Shown one piece after another: positions 1 through 5,797 of a stretch of DNA of 7,160 bases. The notes under the pieces were generated by a model. That model saw only the letters and a program-made list of their open reading frames with translations. It did no database searches and had not been told where the DNA came from. The position numbers and the translations under genes were made by a program. Origin of the DNA: CAZVEV01 sp964625865 (GTDB lineage: Bacteria; Planctomycetota; Phycisphaerae; SM23-33); the NCBI GenBank assembly GCA_964625865.1, contig CAZVEV010000304.1, forward strand, positions 1-7,160, in the 5' to 3' direction. Every line of letters begins with the position of its first letter. Position 1 is the stretch's first letter.

Positions 1-2
1 AG

Positions 3-116
3 GAAATGCTCGGCCACGCGAGCCTCTCGACCACGCAGGTCTACACCCACCTGACGACGCGGCGCCTCAAGGACGTCTACCGCCGCGCCCACCCGCTGGC
101 GGTGGGTGGCGGCTGA
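3..116 (+). CDS. Tyrosine recombinase XerC/XerD family, C-terminal end (5' partial)
   Basis: Only the last 37 codons are in the window, in frame from base 3 to a TGA at 114-116. The peptide begins EMLGHASLSTTQVYTHL and ends in RRAHPLAVGGG. LGHASLSTTQ followed by YTH is the catalytic end of tyrosine recombinases: the His of LGH is an active-site residue and the Tyr of VYTH is the nucleophile that attacks DNA. The tail RLKDVYRRAHPLA matches the XerC/XerD ending (usually YxxAHPRA) and differs from integron integrase tails. XerC and XerD resolve chromosome dimers at dif. A phage or integrative-element integrase with a Xer-like end cannot be excluded, because the other catalytic residues lie to the left of the window. 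XerC cannot be told from XerD here. The gene converges on the lipoprotein gene that follows. Confidence 0.9.
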   Translation, partial: EMLGHASLSTTQVYTHLTTRRLKDVYRRAHPLAVGGG

Positions 117-132
117 CGGCGCGGCCTGAAAG

Positions 133-162
133 GTAGGGCGTGCAACTCGTTGCACGCCCTAC
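133..162. terminator. Perfect 13-bp hairpin, probable bidirectional terminator or REP-like palindrome
   Basis: Bases 133-145 (GTAGGGCGTGCAA) are exactly complementary to 150-162 (TTGCACGCCCTAC), around a four-base CTCG loop. The hairpin starts 17 bases after the recombinase stop codon and lies between two converging genes, so it could end transcription from either side. There is no U-tract after it on the plus strand, so it is not a textbook intrinsic terminator. A dispersed repetitive palindrome is the main alternative. Confidence 0.6.
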
Positions 163-183
163 GCGTTTGCCCCGTTGGTCGCG

Positions 184-222
184 GGTGCCGTGGGTTGACG
201 CTTCACGTCAAACCACGGCACC
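184..222. repeat. Long near-perfect inverted repeat (16 of 17 bp paired)
   Basis: Bases 184-200 pair with 206-222 around a five-base loop (CTTCA), with a single G/A mismatch at 194/212. The inner part is TTGACG, loop, CGTCAA. It lies 21 bases after the first hairpin, in non-coding sequence. It may be a terminator for one or both converging genes. A protein-binding palindrome or a mobile repetitive palindrome is also possible. Confidence 0.6.
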
Positions 223-233
223 GCGCGAGGCTT

Positions 234-269
234 GGGCGGCCAGACCTCCTGCTGGTCGCCTGGCGGCCC
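234..269. terminator. Imperfect GC-rich hairpin just past the lipoprotein stop codon
   Basis: Bases 234-243 (GGGCGGCCAG) pair with 260-269 (CTGGCGGCCC) apart from one mismatch. An inner ACC/GGT pair (244-246 with 254-256) can extend it, with a three-base bulge. It lies a few bases beyond the stop of the minus-strand lipoprotein gene and may help end that transcript. No U-tract follows, so the assignment is tentative. Confidence 0.35.
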
Positions 270-274
270 GCCTA

Positions 275-874
275 CTACCTGCCCTCGAGTTCCTTGACCT
301 TCGCGACGAGTTTGGCGTTCTGGTCGCGCAGGTTCTTGATGCGCTCATCGAAGTCGGCGACCTGTCGGGCCAGTTCGGCCTTGGCGTCTGCGGCGGTCTG
401 GGCGGCGGCCTTCGCTTTGTCCTGGGCGGCGGCGACCTTGGCGGCGGCAGCGGTGGCCTTTCTTTCAGCCGTCGCGGCGCGGGTGACAGCCTGATCGCGC
501 TCGCGGGCGGCGGCGGAGGCCTTGCTGCCGGCTGCGGTCGCGGCGCTCTGGGCGCTCTTGGCTTGTCTCTGGGCCTTGGCGGCGTCTGACTTGGCCGTCG
601 CGGCGTCAGACTTGGCCTTGTTCAAATCGATCGCCATTTCGGCGCACTTGGCCCTAGCGTCGGCGCAGGCGATGGTCAGGGCCTTGATCTTCGCCTCCCG
701 CTCGTCCTCGGCCTGGTTGTACGCTTTCTGCGTGTCGGCCAACTCCGTAGAGATCTCCGCGAGTTTCGCCTTGGTGTCATCCAGTTCCGCCTGCAGTCCC
801 TGATTGCCGCATCCTCCGGCGGCGATCAGCAGACCGACCGTCAAACATGCGACAAGTACATTCCGTTTCGCCAT
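275..874 (-). CDS. Coiled-coil, alanine-rich lipoprotein (199 aa)
   Basis: The start at 874 is chosen over upstream ATGs for two reasons. AAGGAG sits 7 bases before it (882-887), and translation from it gives a lipoprotein signal: MAKR, then the hydrophobic segment NVLVACLTVGLLIAAGG and Cys22 as the lipidated residue. After the Cys, residues about 28-198 are almost entirely predicted coiled-coil helix rich in Ala, Lys, Glu, Gln and Asp, with no recognisable enzymatic domain. Seven-residue repeats are visible (KSDAATA then KSDAAKA, residues 88-101). The C-terminus, NLRDQNAKLVAKVKELEGR, looks like a leucine zipper. There are two further cysteines, Cys70 and Cys77. It is likely a periplasmic structural lipoprotein in the general style of Lpp or a coiled-coil scaffold, but no family can be named. 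It lies 188 bases downstream of the sulfatase gene and may be transcribed separately. Confidence 0.8.
   Translation of the reverse strand: MAKRNVLVACLTVGLLIAAGGCGNQGLQAELDDTKAKLAEISTELADTQKAYNQAEDEREAKIKALTIACADARAKCAEMAIDLNKAKSDAATAKSDAAKAQRQAKSAQSAATAAGSKASAAARERDQAVTRAATAERKATAAAAKVAAAQDKAKAAAQTAADAKAELARQVADFDERIKNLRDQNAKLVAKVKELEGR
581..617 (-). repeat. Tandem 21-base repeat within the lipoprotein gene
   Basis: GGCGTCTGACTTGGCC (581-596) recurs as GGCGTCAGACTTGGCC (602-617), one mismatch in 16 and exactly 21 bases apart. It encodes the heptads KSDAATA and KSDAAKA. A period of seven codons fits growth of a coiled coil by heptad duplication. Confidence 0.6.
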
Positions 875-1062
875 GGCAGGGCTCCTTGTTCTTGCACGGA
901 CCAGTTCGGCCCGCACGTGACGCTTCGAACGCATAGACAGGTTTGCCGACCCACCGCGGGCCGACGCTTTCTTACAACCCAAGTGCATTTTTTTTACCGC
1001 GCGCCCGGCGGTCGTGGCAAGAATATCCTGACAGAAATTCTCACCCGTCTGCACGTCGGCCG
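875..1062. other. 188-base gap between sulfatase and lipoprotein genes
   Basis: This stretch holds the lipoprotein ribosome binding site at its left end. It also has a run of eight T (988-995, A8 in the minus-strand transcript) beside a weak 5-bp hairpin, ACCGC/GCGGT (996-1012). The A-run follows the hairpin in the transcript, so this is not a standard intrinsic terminator for the sulfatase gene. I found no convincing -35/-10 pair for the lipoprotein gene. A distant promoter or read-through from the sulfatase is equally possible. Confidence 0.4.
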
Positions 1063-3000
1063 TCAGAAGTCCCAGATCTTGACCGTCCGCCCGTCCGGGC
1101 CGGTCAGGGCGAAGGTGTCTATTTCCACCAGCCCCGCCGCGGTGGCCGGGTCAAGGCGGATCGAGCGGATCGCTCCGTCGACCGGGAGCTTGACCGTGTA
1201 GTCATGCCACGCCCCGTCATGGGTCAGTGTGACCGCCACCGCGCGCGATCTGTGGAAGTTGCCCGCCTTGGCTGTCGTCCAGAAGACCTGGCCCGTGCCG
1301 CGTGCCGTGGACTTGACACGCAGCTTCACCGTGATCGGCCCCGTCGCCGCCGGCAGACGCCCGGAGACGATGTACGGATCCCCGCCGGTGCACCTGACCC
1401 GCAGCGTTCCGCGTCCGACCGACAGCGTGCAGTGACGCGACGGCGTCCACCCGGCGGCGGGCTTGCCCGCCTTGCGGCGCGGTGGCTTGCCGCCCTTACC
1501 CAGCGGCGGCGGCTTGGCGGCGGGATCGTACGCGGGATTGACAATCGGCACGATGGCGCCGGTGTCCTTGAGGTGTGCGGCAATCAGCGCGTCAAGCTCG
1601 CGGACGGTCTCCGGCATGGCGGCGGCGAGGTCCTTCGTCTCGCCGATATCGTCGGCCAGGTTGTACAACTCGTACCCGTGCGAACGGTCCGGGCCCTCGC
1701 CATACAGACGGATCAGCTTCCACTTGCCCTTGCGGACCGACGTGGACGGCAGGTTGCCGGTGGCTGGAATGTAGTGCGGGAAGTGGCAGAAGATCGCCTC
1801 GCGCTTCAGCGTGCCCCTGCCCTTGAGCACGCCGGTGATGCTCACCCCGTCGAGTTGGGCCTTGGGCGGCGGGGCGATCGAGGCCATCTCCAGCAGGGTC
1901 GGATACCAGTCCACGCTGGAGATGATCTCGTCGCTGGTCGTGTCCGGCTTGACCTGTCCGGGCCAGACGACGATGCACGGCTCCCGCACGCCGCCTTCGT
2001 AGATGCTGCCCTTGCCCGACCGCAGCGGATGGTTGTTCGTGGGCGTTCGCCCCTCGACGGTGTTGTACATGTTCCCGCCGTTGTCCGAGAAGAAGACGAT
2101 GATCGTCCGCTCGCTGAGTTTCAGTTCGTCCAGCGCGTCGAGCATCCGCCCGAGGCTCTCGTCCATGCTCTGGAGCATTGCGCCCATCGTCGCACACCCC
2201 TGCTTGCCGCGCGGGTCGGTCCTGTCGCGGTACGTGCGGATGAGTTCTTCCTTGCCCTGGAACGGGGCGTGCACCGCGTAGTGCCAGAAGCACAGCATGA
2301 ACGGCTTGTCGGTGCGGCGGGCGGCGGTGCGGAGGTAGCCCACCGCCTCGTCGGTCAGGCGGTCGGTGATGTACTCGCCCTTGGGCCCGTCGGACAGCGT
2401 CTTGATGCGGTAGGGGCTGAAGTAGCTCGGCGGGCCCGGGTAGTGGCCCCCCGCGATGTTGATATCGAAGCCGTGGGCCTTCGGCCACCACTTCTCGTGC
2501 CCGAGATGCCACTTGCCGATGAACCCCGTGGCATACCCCGCGTCGCGGAAGGCCTCGGCCAGCGTGTACTCGCCCAGTGGGAGGAACCGGCGGCCGCGGG
2601 GGCAGACGACCTTGTTCCACGGCCTGGCCGTCTTGGCCAGTTGGGGCTGATCGGGCTGGGGGGGCAGGTGGCCGGCCGGCGTGGTGATGCCCAGCCTGCA
2701 GGGGTACTTGCCCGTCATGATGCTTGCCCGCGTCGGGGAGCACAGGGGGTTGGCGGCGTAGGCGTTGGTGAACATCATCCCGCGCCGCGCGAGGCGTTCG
2801 ACGTTCGGCGTGCGGTAGTACTTGCTGCCGTACAGCGTCGAGTCCATCCACCCCATGTCGTCGACGAGGAAGAAGATGATGTTCGGCCGGGTGTCCGGTT
2901 TCTTCGCTGCCGCCAGGGCCGCCCCGGGCGCTGCTATCGCCGCGGCCCCGAGCCCCATTGCCTTCAGAATGTCCCGTCGCGACGCATGCGTACGTGTCAT
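1063..3000 (-). CDS. Tat-exported formylglycine-dependent sulfatase with C-terminal beta-sandwich extension (645 aa)
   Basis: It hydrolyses sulfate esters, probably in the periplasm. The N-terminus has a twin-arginine signal (SRRDILKAMG, Arg8-Arg9), a hydrophobic stretch and a likely cut after ALA30. The sulfatase domain spans about residues 38-480. Its landmarks are Asp47-Asp48 in LVDDMGW (metal ligands), CSPTR at 87-91 (Cys87 becomes the formylglycine nucleophile), GKWHLG at 162-167, His240/His244, SDNGG with Asp306-Asn307 (metal ligands) and SGKG with Lys330. All key sites are intact. A Pro/Lys-rich linker (about 495-517) leads to a C-terminal module (about 518-645) with the motif GAWHDYTVKLP and then IRLDPATAAGLVEID. 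This looks like a galactose-binding-type beta-sandwich common in planctomycete secreted hydrolases. The gene starts 28 bases after the rhodanese stop codon, with AAAGGG before the ATG, so the two are probably one transcript. The substrate cannot be read from sequence. A maturation enzyme is needed and is not in this window. Confidence 0.96.
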   Translation of the reverse strand: MTRTHASRRDILKAMGLGAAAIAAPGAALAAAKKPDTRPNIIFFLVDDMGWMDSTLYGSKYYRTPNVERLARRGMMFTNAYAANPLCSPTRASIMTGKYPCRLGITTPAGHLPPQPDQPQLAKTARPWNKVVCPRGRRFLPLGEYTLAEAFRDAGYATGFIGKWHLGHEKWWPKAHGFDINIAGGHYPGPPSYFSPYRIKTLSDGPKGEYITDRLTDEAVGYLRTAARRTDKPFMLCFWHYAVHAPFQGKEELIRTYRDRTDPRGKQGCATMGAMLQSMDESLGRMLDALDELKLSERTIIVFFSDNGGNMYNTVEGRTPTNNHPLRSGKGSIYEGGVREPCIVVWPGQVKPDTTSDEIISSVDWYPTLLEMASIAPPPKAQLDGVSITGVLKGRGTLKREAIFCHFPHYIPATGNLPSTSVRKGKWKLIRLYGEGPDRSHGYELYNLADDIGETKDLAAAMPETVRELDALIAAHLKDTGAIVPIVNPAYDPAAKPPPLGKGGKPPRRKAGKPAAGWTPSRHCTLSVGRGTLRVRCTGGDPYIVSGRLPAATGPITVKLRVKSTARGTGQVFWTTAKAGNFHRSRAVAVTLTHDGAWHDYTVKLPVDGAIRSIRLDPATAAGLVEIDTFALTGPDGRTVKIWDF

Positions 3001-3028
3001 CTTCGCCCTTTCCGCCGTACCCGGGCAA

Positions 3029-3436
3029 TTACTGCACGGTGTGCCCGGAGTCGATCATGTTCTGGACCGTGCCCGCGATGGTAACGTTGGTGTAGCCCAT
3101 CCGCCTGAGGGTTCGCAGGGCCGCTCCCGCCCGCGCGCCGGAGCGGCAATACAGGACGATCTCCCGCCCGAGGTCCGGCGCGCGGGCGCCGATCGTCCTG
3201 TCGATCGTGTCATACGGGAGATTGGCCGCGCCGATGACATGGCCGCTACCGAACTCGCCCGCCGTCCGCACGTCGACTATCAGCGGGCCCGGGGCAGCCT
3301 CGCGCGCCGCCTGCCGCGTCGCCGGGGCGCTCGCCGGTTTGCTCGTCGGCGCCGGATCCTGCCCCGAGCCGCCATCCCCGCAGCCGGCGGCTGCAAGCAC
3401 CAGTCCCGCCATCGCCAATCGTGTCACGTACGTCAT
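3029..3436 (-). CDS. Single-domain rhodanese (sulfurtransferase) lipoprotein (135 aa)
   Basis: It probably moves sulfane sulfur from a donor such as thiosulfate to a thiol acceptor. The start at 3436 is preceded by GAGG five bases upstream and gives a lipoprotein signal: MTYVTRLAMAGLVLAAAG, then Cys19. A flexible Gly/Pro/Ala/Ser linker (about 20-50) leads to one rhodanese domain (about 51-135). The domain has the entry motif DVRTAGEFGSGHVIGAANLP (55-74) and the active-site loop CRSGARA with nucleophile Cys97 and Arg98/Arg102. The loop matches the six-residue consensus of active rhodaneses, so the protein should be catalytic. It belongs with PspE/GlpE-like single-domain enzymes, but it is membrane-anchored and probably faces the periplasm. 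The frame is open further upstream, but that part overlaps the MFS gene and lacks coding character. It sits between the MFS and sulfatase genes, so sulfur handling linked to the sulfatase is an inference. Confidence 0.93.
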   Translation of the reverse strand: MTYVTRLAMAGLVLAAAGCGDGGSGQDPAPTSKPASAPATRQAAREAAPGPLIVDVRTAGEFGSGHVIGAANLPYDTIDRTIGARAPDLGREIVLYCRSGARAGAALRTLRRMGYTNVTIAGTVQNMIDSGHTVQ

Positions 3437-3472
3437 CTTCACCTCGCCTGAAGGATCAGCAGTCCATTGAGG

Positions 3473-3506
3473 CCCCATCGTCCCCGCCCGCCTCCGCGGC
3501 GTCAAG
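3473..3506 (-). promoter_or_regulatory. Promoter-like element copy 1, upstream of the rhodanese gene
   Basis: On the minus strand this reads TTGACG (3505-3500), a 17-base GC-rich spacer, then GACGAT (3482-3477). The -35 hexamer matches the sigma-70 consensus at five of six bases and the -10 at three of six. The -10 ends 40 bases before the rhodanese ATG, which leaves room for a short leader. Nearly the same sequence precedes the MFS gene at 4761-4795. Repetition in the same position before two genes supports a regulatory role more than the hexamers alone do. Confidence 0.55.
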
Positions 3507-3537
3507 ACTCCGATGAGATCGTGCGTACCAGTCGATG

Positions 3538-4734
3538 TCAGCCGCCAAACAGGGCCGCCAGCAGGATGGCGCTGGCCAGGGTCAGCCCGCACGGGACGAG
3601 GTAGATCGCCCGCCACCGGAACGTGCCCTCGCTGGTGGTGAACTTGTCCATGATCGCTCCGGTGAACTGCGTCCCCAGGAACAGGCCGAACCCCATCGTG
3701 ACGACGAAGATCAACCCTTGGGCCGACGCCCTGATCTGGTCCGTTGCCACCTTGTCCATGAAGATCTGGCCCACGATGATAAACAGGACATACGCAATGC
3801 CGTGGAGCGCCATGGATCCGATGACGAGCCACTTCCGCATGATCGCATAGAGGACGTACATCACCGTCCAGGCCAATGCACCCGCGACCAGGGCCCAGCG
3901 GAATCCCACCTCCGTCAGAACGAAGACCAGGGCGAAATACGTCACAATCGTCTGCGCAGCCTGGGCGATGGTCATGACTGCCGGTACGTTCTTGTCCTGC
4001 ACGCCGAGCTCGCCAAGGTACCTCGCCGTGCCCAGGAAATAGAACTGGAGCTGGGATGCGAGGATGAACGAGGCGATCAGCAGGATCAGAACGTTGTTGT
4101 CCTTGAGCAACTCCAACGCGTCGACGATCGGCCACTTGCCCCCTGCGGGGGCAGTGTGCGGCAGGAAGAAGCAGTACACACCCATGACAAACGACAACAC
4201 GCCCGCCAGGACGAGGCAGTCGCTTCCTTGGCTGCCTCCCTTGCCCAACCGCCGGATGCCCGTCAGGAGCCAGCCTACCAGCACCCACGCGATCGGCGCC
4301 CAGATGAAGACCTTCCCGGACTCACCGGCAATGACCGACCATTCCGCTGTCGGGTAGACCTGCCGGATCTGGTGAAACATCAGCGAGTTGACCAGCGGCA
4401 GCGAGGAGGCGTAGCACAGGGCGTAGAGCCCCATCACGGCGAACAGGCCCCAGAACGTGCGCTTCCGTGCAGCCAGCAGAAGCAGAACACCTCCCACAAG
4501 GTGCGCCGCTGCGAGGAACCGCTCGGTGGCCACCCACCGGTCGGCCACCTGCCCCGCGATCAGCGGCGCCACGATGCAGCCCAGGAATATGGTTCCGTAG
4601 ATCCACCCCGTCTGCTTGCCGCTCATCTTCAGAGGCCCCAGCAAGCGGGCGGCCAGCACGGGTGACCAGGCGCCCCAGATGGCGAACTGCAGGAACATCA
4701 TCAGGCTCAGTTGGATGTAGAGCGTCCAGGTCAT
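3538..4734 (-). CDS. MFS transporter, nucleoside:H+ symporter type (398 aa)
   Basis: This is an inner-membrane carrier with about 12 hydrophobic helices. It opens with MTWTLYIQLSLMMFLQFAIW followed by GAWSP, the typical N-terminus of the nucleoside:H+ symporter family (NupG/XapB type) and of its many planctomycete relatives. The MFS signature loop between helices 2 and 3 is present as GQVADRWVATER (61-72). A longer cytoplasmic loop (about 160-175) and a polar stretch (192-213) lie between the two six-helix halves. Its length is close to NupG, which has 418 residues. GGAG stands 6 bases before the ATG. A promoter-like element (4761-4795) precedes it, and the pilin-like gene ends 74 bases upstream. 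Many planctomycete members have no tested substrate, so nucleoside transport is a family-level guess; sugars are an alternative. Confidence 0.9.
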   Translation of the reverse strand: MTWTLYIQLSLMMFLQFAIWGAWSPVLAARLLGPLKMSGKQTGWIYGTIFLGCIVAPLIAGQVADRWVATERFLAAAHLVGGVLLLLAARKRTFWGLFAVMGLYALCYASSLPLVNSLMFHQIRQVYPTAEWSVIAGESGKVFIWAPIAWVLVGWLLTGIRRLGKGGSQGSDCLVLAGVLSFVMGVYCFFLPHTAPAGGKWPIVDALELLKDNNVLILLIASFILASQLQFYFLGTARYLGELGVQDKNVPAVMTIAQAAQTIVTYFALVFVLTEVGFRWALVAGALAWTVMYVLYAIMRKWLVIGSMALHGIAYVLFIIVGQIFMDKVATDQIRASAQGLIFVVTMGFGLFLGTQFTGAIMDKFTTSEGTFRWRAIYLVPCGLTLASAILLAALFGG

Positions 4735-4760
4735 GGGTGTCTCCGTGGTTGTGCGTTACG

Positions 4761-4795
4761 CCCCATCGTCCCCGCCCGGCCGCCGCGGTGTCAAG
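4761..4795 (-). promoter_or_regulatory. Promoter-like element copy 2, upstream of the MFS gene
   Basis: The minus strand shows a perfect -35 TTGACA (4794-4789), an 18-base spacer, then GACGAT (4770-4765) as a weak -10. The -10 ends 30 bases before the MFS ATG. Eighteen bases, including the -10, and the CCGCGG core are identical to the element at 3473-3506. The elements differ by one base of spacing and a few substitutions. It begins 14 bases after the pilin-like stop codon, so the MFS gene can have its own promoter. Confidence 0.6.
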
Positions 4796-4808
4796 CCCGT
4801 CGTGGCGT

Positions 4809-5591
4809 TCATCGGGCGTTCCAGCCGCCATAGTTGCATGCCTGGCCGAGGGAGACCACCGTGCCGGAGGGGGCTTCGGCATACCACTGGTAGCACTGCG
4901 GCCCGAGGTTATCGCCGCTGCGGATGCCCCGGGCGCTGCCGTCGACGGCGATGTAGTTGCCCTGTCCCCCCGGGTGCCACGTCCCCAGGCGGTTTATCGA
5001 CGTGTGCCCCATGTCGACAAAACGCTCGTTGATGTGGAAGGCGGGGTCTTCCTCCACCACCAGCGGCGTGGGAACTGACAGCAGCTGGTCGCTCTTCGGG
5101 TCGATCACCTCGGCGGTGGGGGGCACGGCGGACAGGCGCGCGCCGGGGAAGGACTGCACCATCGTGTAGTCGAACATCCCGTTGCTGCCCACGCCGCTGC
5201 GAAGCACGCCTTCGTCCAGGCCGGGACACCGATACAACTCGACAACGGTGTCCACCCCGCCGAGGTACTGCGAGAGCAGGCCGTACCGGGTCACTCCCGC
5301 GGGGCTGGGGCACCTCGTGTAGGCCTCCTTGCCCATCCACGGGCCCTGCCACTCGGCCGGGCCGGTCCACGGCGGGCCCCATAGGCCGGGAAAACGACGT
5401 TTGTTCGAACTGGCGTGGTGCGTCATGGCCAGGCCAACCTGGCGCAGTTGCGTGGTACACTTGGCCGAAAGCCCCAACTGCACCGCCAGGTGAACCGACG
5501 GAGCAAGGATCGCCAGCAGGACTCCGATGATCGCGACGATGATCAGCAGTTCGATAAGCGTAAATGCGTGATACCCGGCTTTGCGTCTCAT
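4809..5591 (-). CDS. Prepilin-like (type II pseudopilin) protein with H-X9-DG-like C-terminus (260 aa)
   Basis: The N-terminus MRRKAGYHA followed by FTLIELLIIVAIIGVLLAIL is a type IV prepilin leader. Cleavage is expected before Phe10, with Ala at -1 instead of the more common Gly. Glu14 is the conserved +5 glutamate, and residues about 10-30 form the assembly helix. The rest is an extracytoplasmic domain. Near the end, HPGGQGNYIAVDG (206-218) resembles the H-X9-DG motif of planctomycete and verrucomicrobial prepilin-like proteins (DUF1559 and relatives), with ten residues here instead of nine. Six later cysteines (45, 94, 122, 233, 252, and one in the signal-free tail region not assigned) are spread over the domain, so disulfides are possible. 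Such proteins are usually numerous in these genomes and their role is unknown. There is no strong Shine-Dalgarno sequence before the ATG, and a stable hairpin lies in the leader. Confidence 0.88.
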   Translation of the reverse strand: MRRKAGYHAFTLIELLIIVAIIGVLLAILAPSVHLAVQLGLSAKCTTQLRQVGLAMTHHASSNKRRFPGLWGPPWTGPAEWQGPWMGKEAYTRCPSPAGVTRYGLLSQYLGGVDTVVELYRCPGLDEGVLRSGVGSNGMFDYTMVQSFPGARLSAVPPTAEVIDPKSDQLLSVPTPLVVEEDPAFHINERFVDMGHTSINRLGTWHPGGQGNYIAVDGSARGIRSGDNLGPQCYQWYAEAPSGTVVSLGQACNYGGWNAR

Positions 5592-5604
5592 GCACGTTGT
5601 CTCG

Positions 5605-5642
5605 GCGAGGGGGGAGGCGTCCCAACGATGCCGTCCCCTCGC
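5605..5642 (-). other. Leader hairpin upstream of the pilin-like gene
   Basis: GCGAGGGG (5605-5612) is exactly complementary to CCCCTCGC (5635-5642). An inner stem of 5616-5621 with 5627-5632 pairs at five of six positions in the transcript, leaving a five-base loop. The hairpin ends 13 bases before the pilin-like ATG and lies downstream of the proposed promoter, so it would be part of the mRNA leader. It could affect ribosome access or mRNA stability; this is inference. Confidence 0.5.
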
Positions 5643-5666
5643 TGACAGAAGTGTAGCCCCTGGCCG

Positions 5667-5695
5667 TTTGTATCGCGTCTAATCTCGGACTGCAA
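5667..5695 (-). promoter_or_regulatory. Candidate promoter of the pilin-like gene
   Basis: On the minus strand, TTGCAG (5695-5690) and TACAAA (5672-5667) are separated by exactly 17 bases, about 76 bases before the ATG. The -10 matches four of six consensus bases and the -35 only the first three. It lies downstream of the PEP-CTERM terminator, where a new promoter is expected. This AT-rich patch stands out from its GC-rich surroundings. Confidence 0.45.
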
Positions 5696-5705
5696 TACGA
5701 TATTG
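5693..5705. promoter_or_regulatory. Perfect inverted repeat CAATA-CGA-TATTG, candidate operator
   Basis: Five bases on each side of CGA are exact complements. The palindrome overlaps the proposed -35 hexamer of the pilin-like gene, a usual place for a repressor or activator site. A 10-base match can arise by chance. Confidence 0.3.
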
Positions 5706-5737
5706 AACAGATCGGCCGCTCGGGTGAATGCCGGGCC

Positions 5738-5771
5738 AATAGAACAACGCCCCGCGGTTGCCCGCGGGGCG
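5738..5771 (-). terminator. Intrinsic terminator of the PEP-CTERM genes
   Basis: CGCCCCGCGG (5748-5757) pairs perfectly with CCGCGGGGCG (5762-5771). In the minus-strand transcript the loop is GCAA, a stable GNRA tetraloop, and the hairpin is followed directly by the U-rich run UUGUUCUAUU (5747-5738). It lies 26 bases after the stop codon of the gene at 5798-6481. This is the clearest terminator in the window and marks the end of the PEP-CTERM transcript. Confidence 0.9.
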
Positions 5772-5797
5772 CTGGTAGGTGCTTCTATCGTAACCGC

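Noticed and set aside
133..222. Integron attC sites beside an integrase
   Set aside because: The recombinase tail is XerC/XerD-like, not integron-integrase-like. The hairpins are near-perfect and I see no paired attC core sites or gene cassettes.
988..1012. Plus-strand T8 tract as an intrinsic terminator
   Set aside because: The T-run precedes the small hairpin on the plus strand and is an A-run on the coding strand, so the order is wrong for a terminator in either direction.
875..1054. Sixty-codon N-terminal extension of the lipoprotein
   Set aside because: A good AAGGAG and a lipoprotein signal peptide begin at 874. The extension would bury the signal peptide.
943..3084. A 713-codon open frame on the plus strand
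   Set aside because: It lies opposite the sulfatase gene, which has intact catalytic motifs. The plus-strand product is Arg/Pro/Gly/Ala-rich with no domain, as expected for an antisense frame in GC-rich DNA.
3437..4288. N-terminal extension of the rhodanese frame to 4288
   Set aside because: It overlaps the MFS gene on the same strand in another frame and is low-complexity. The lipoprotein signal and ribosome binding site place the start at 3436.
3535..4665. A 376-codon plus-strand frame opposite the MFS gene
   Set aside because: The minus strand encodes a clear 12-helix transporter. The plus-strand product is polar, with no domain, and is an antisense shadow.
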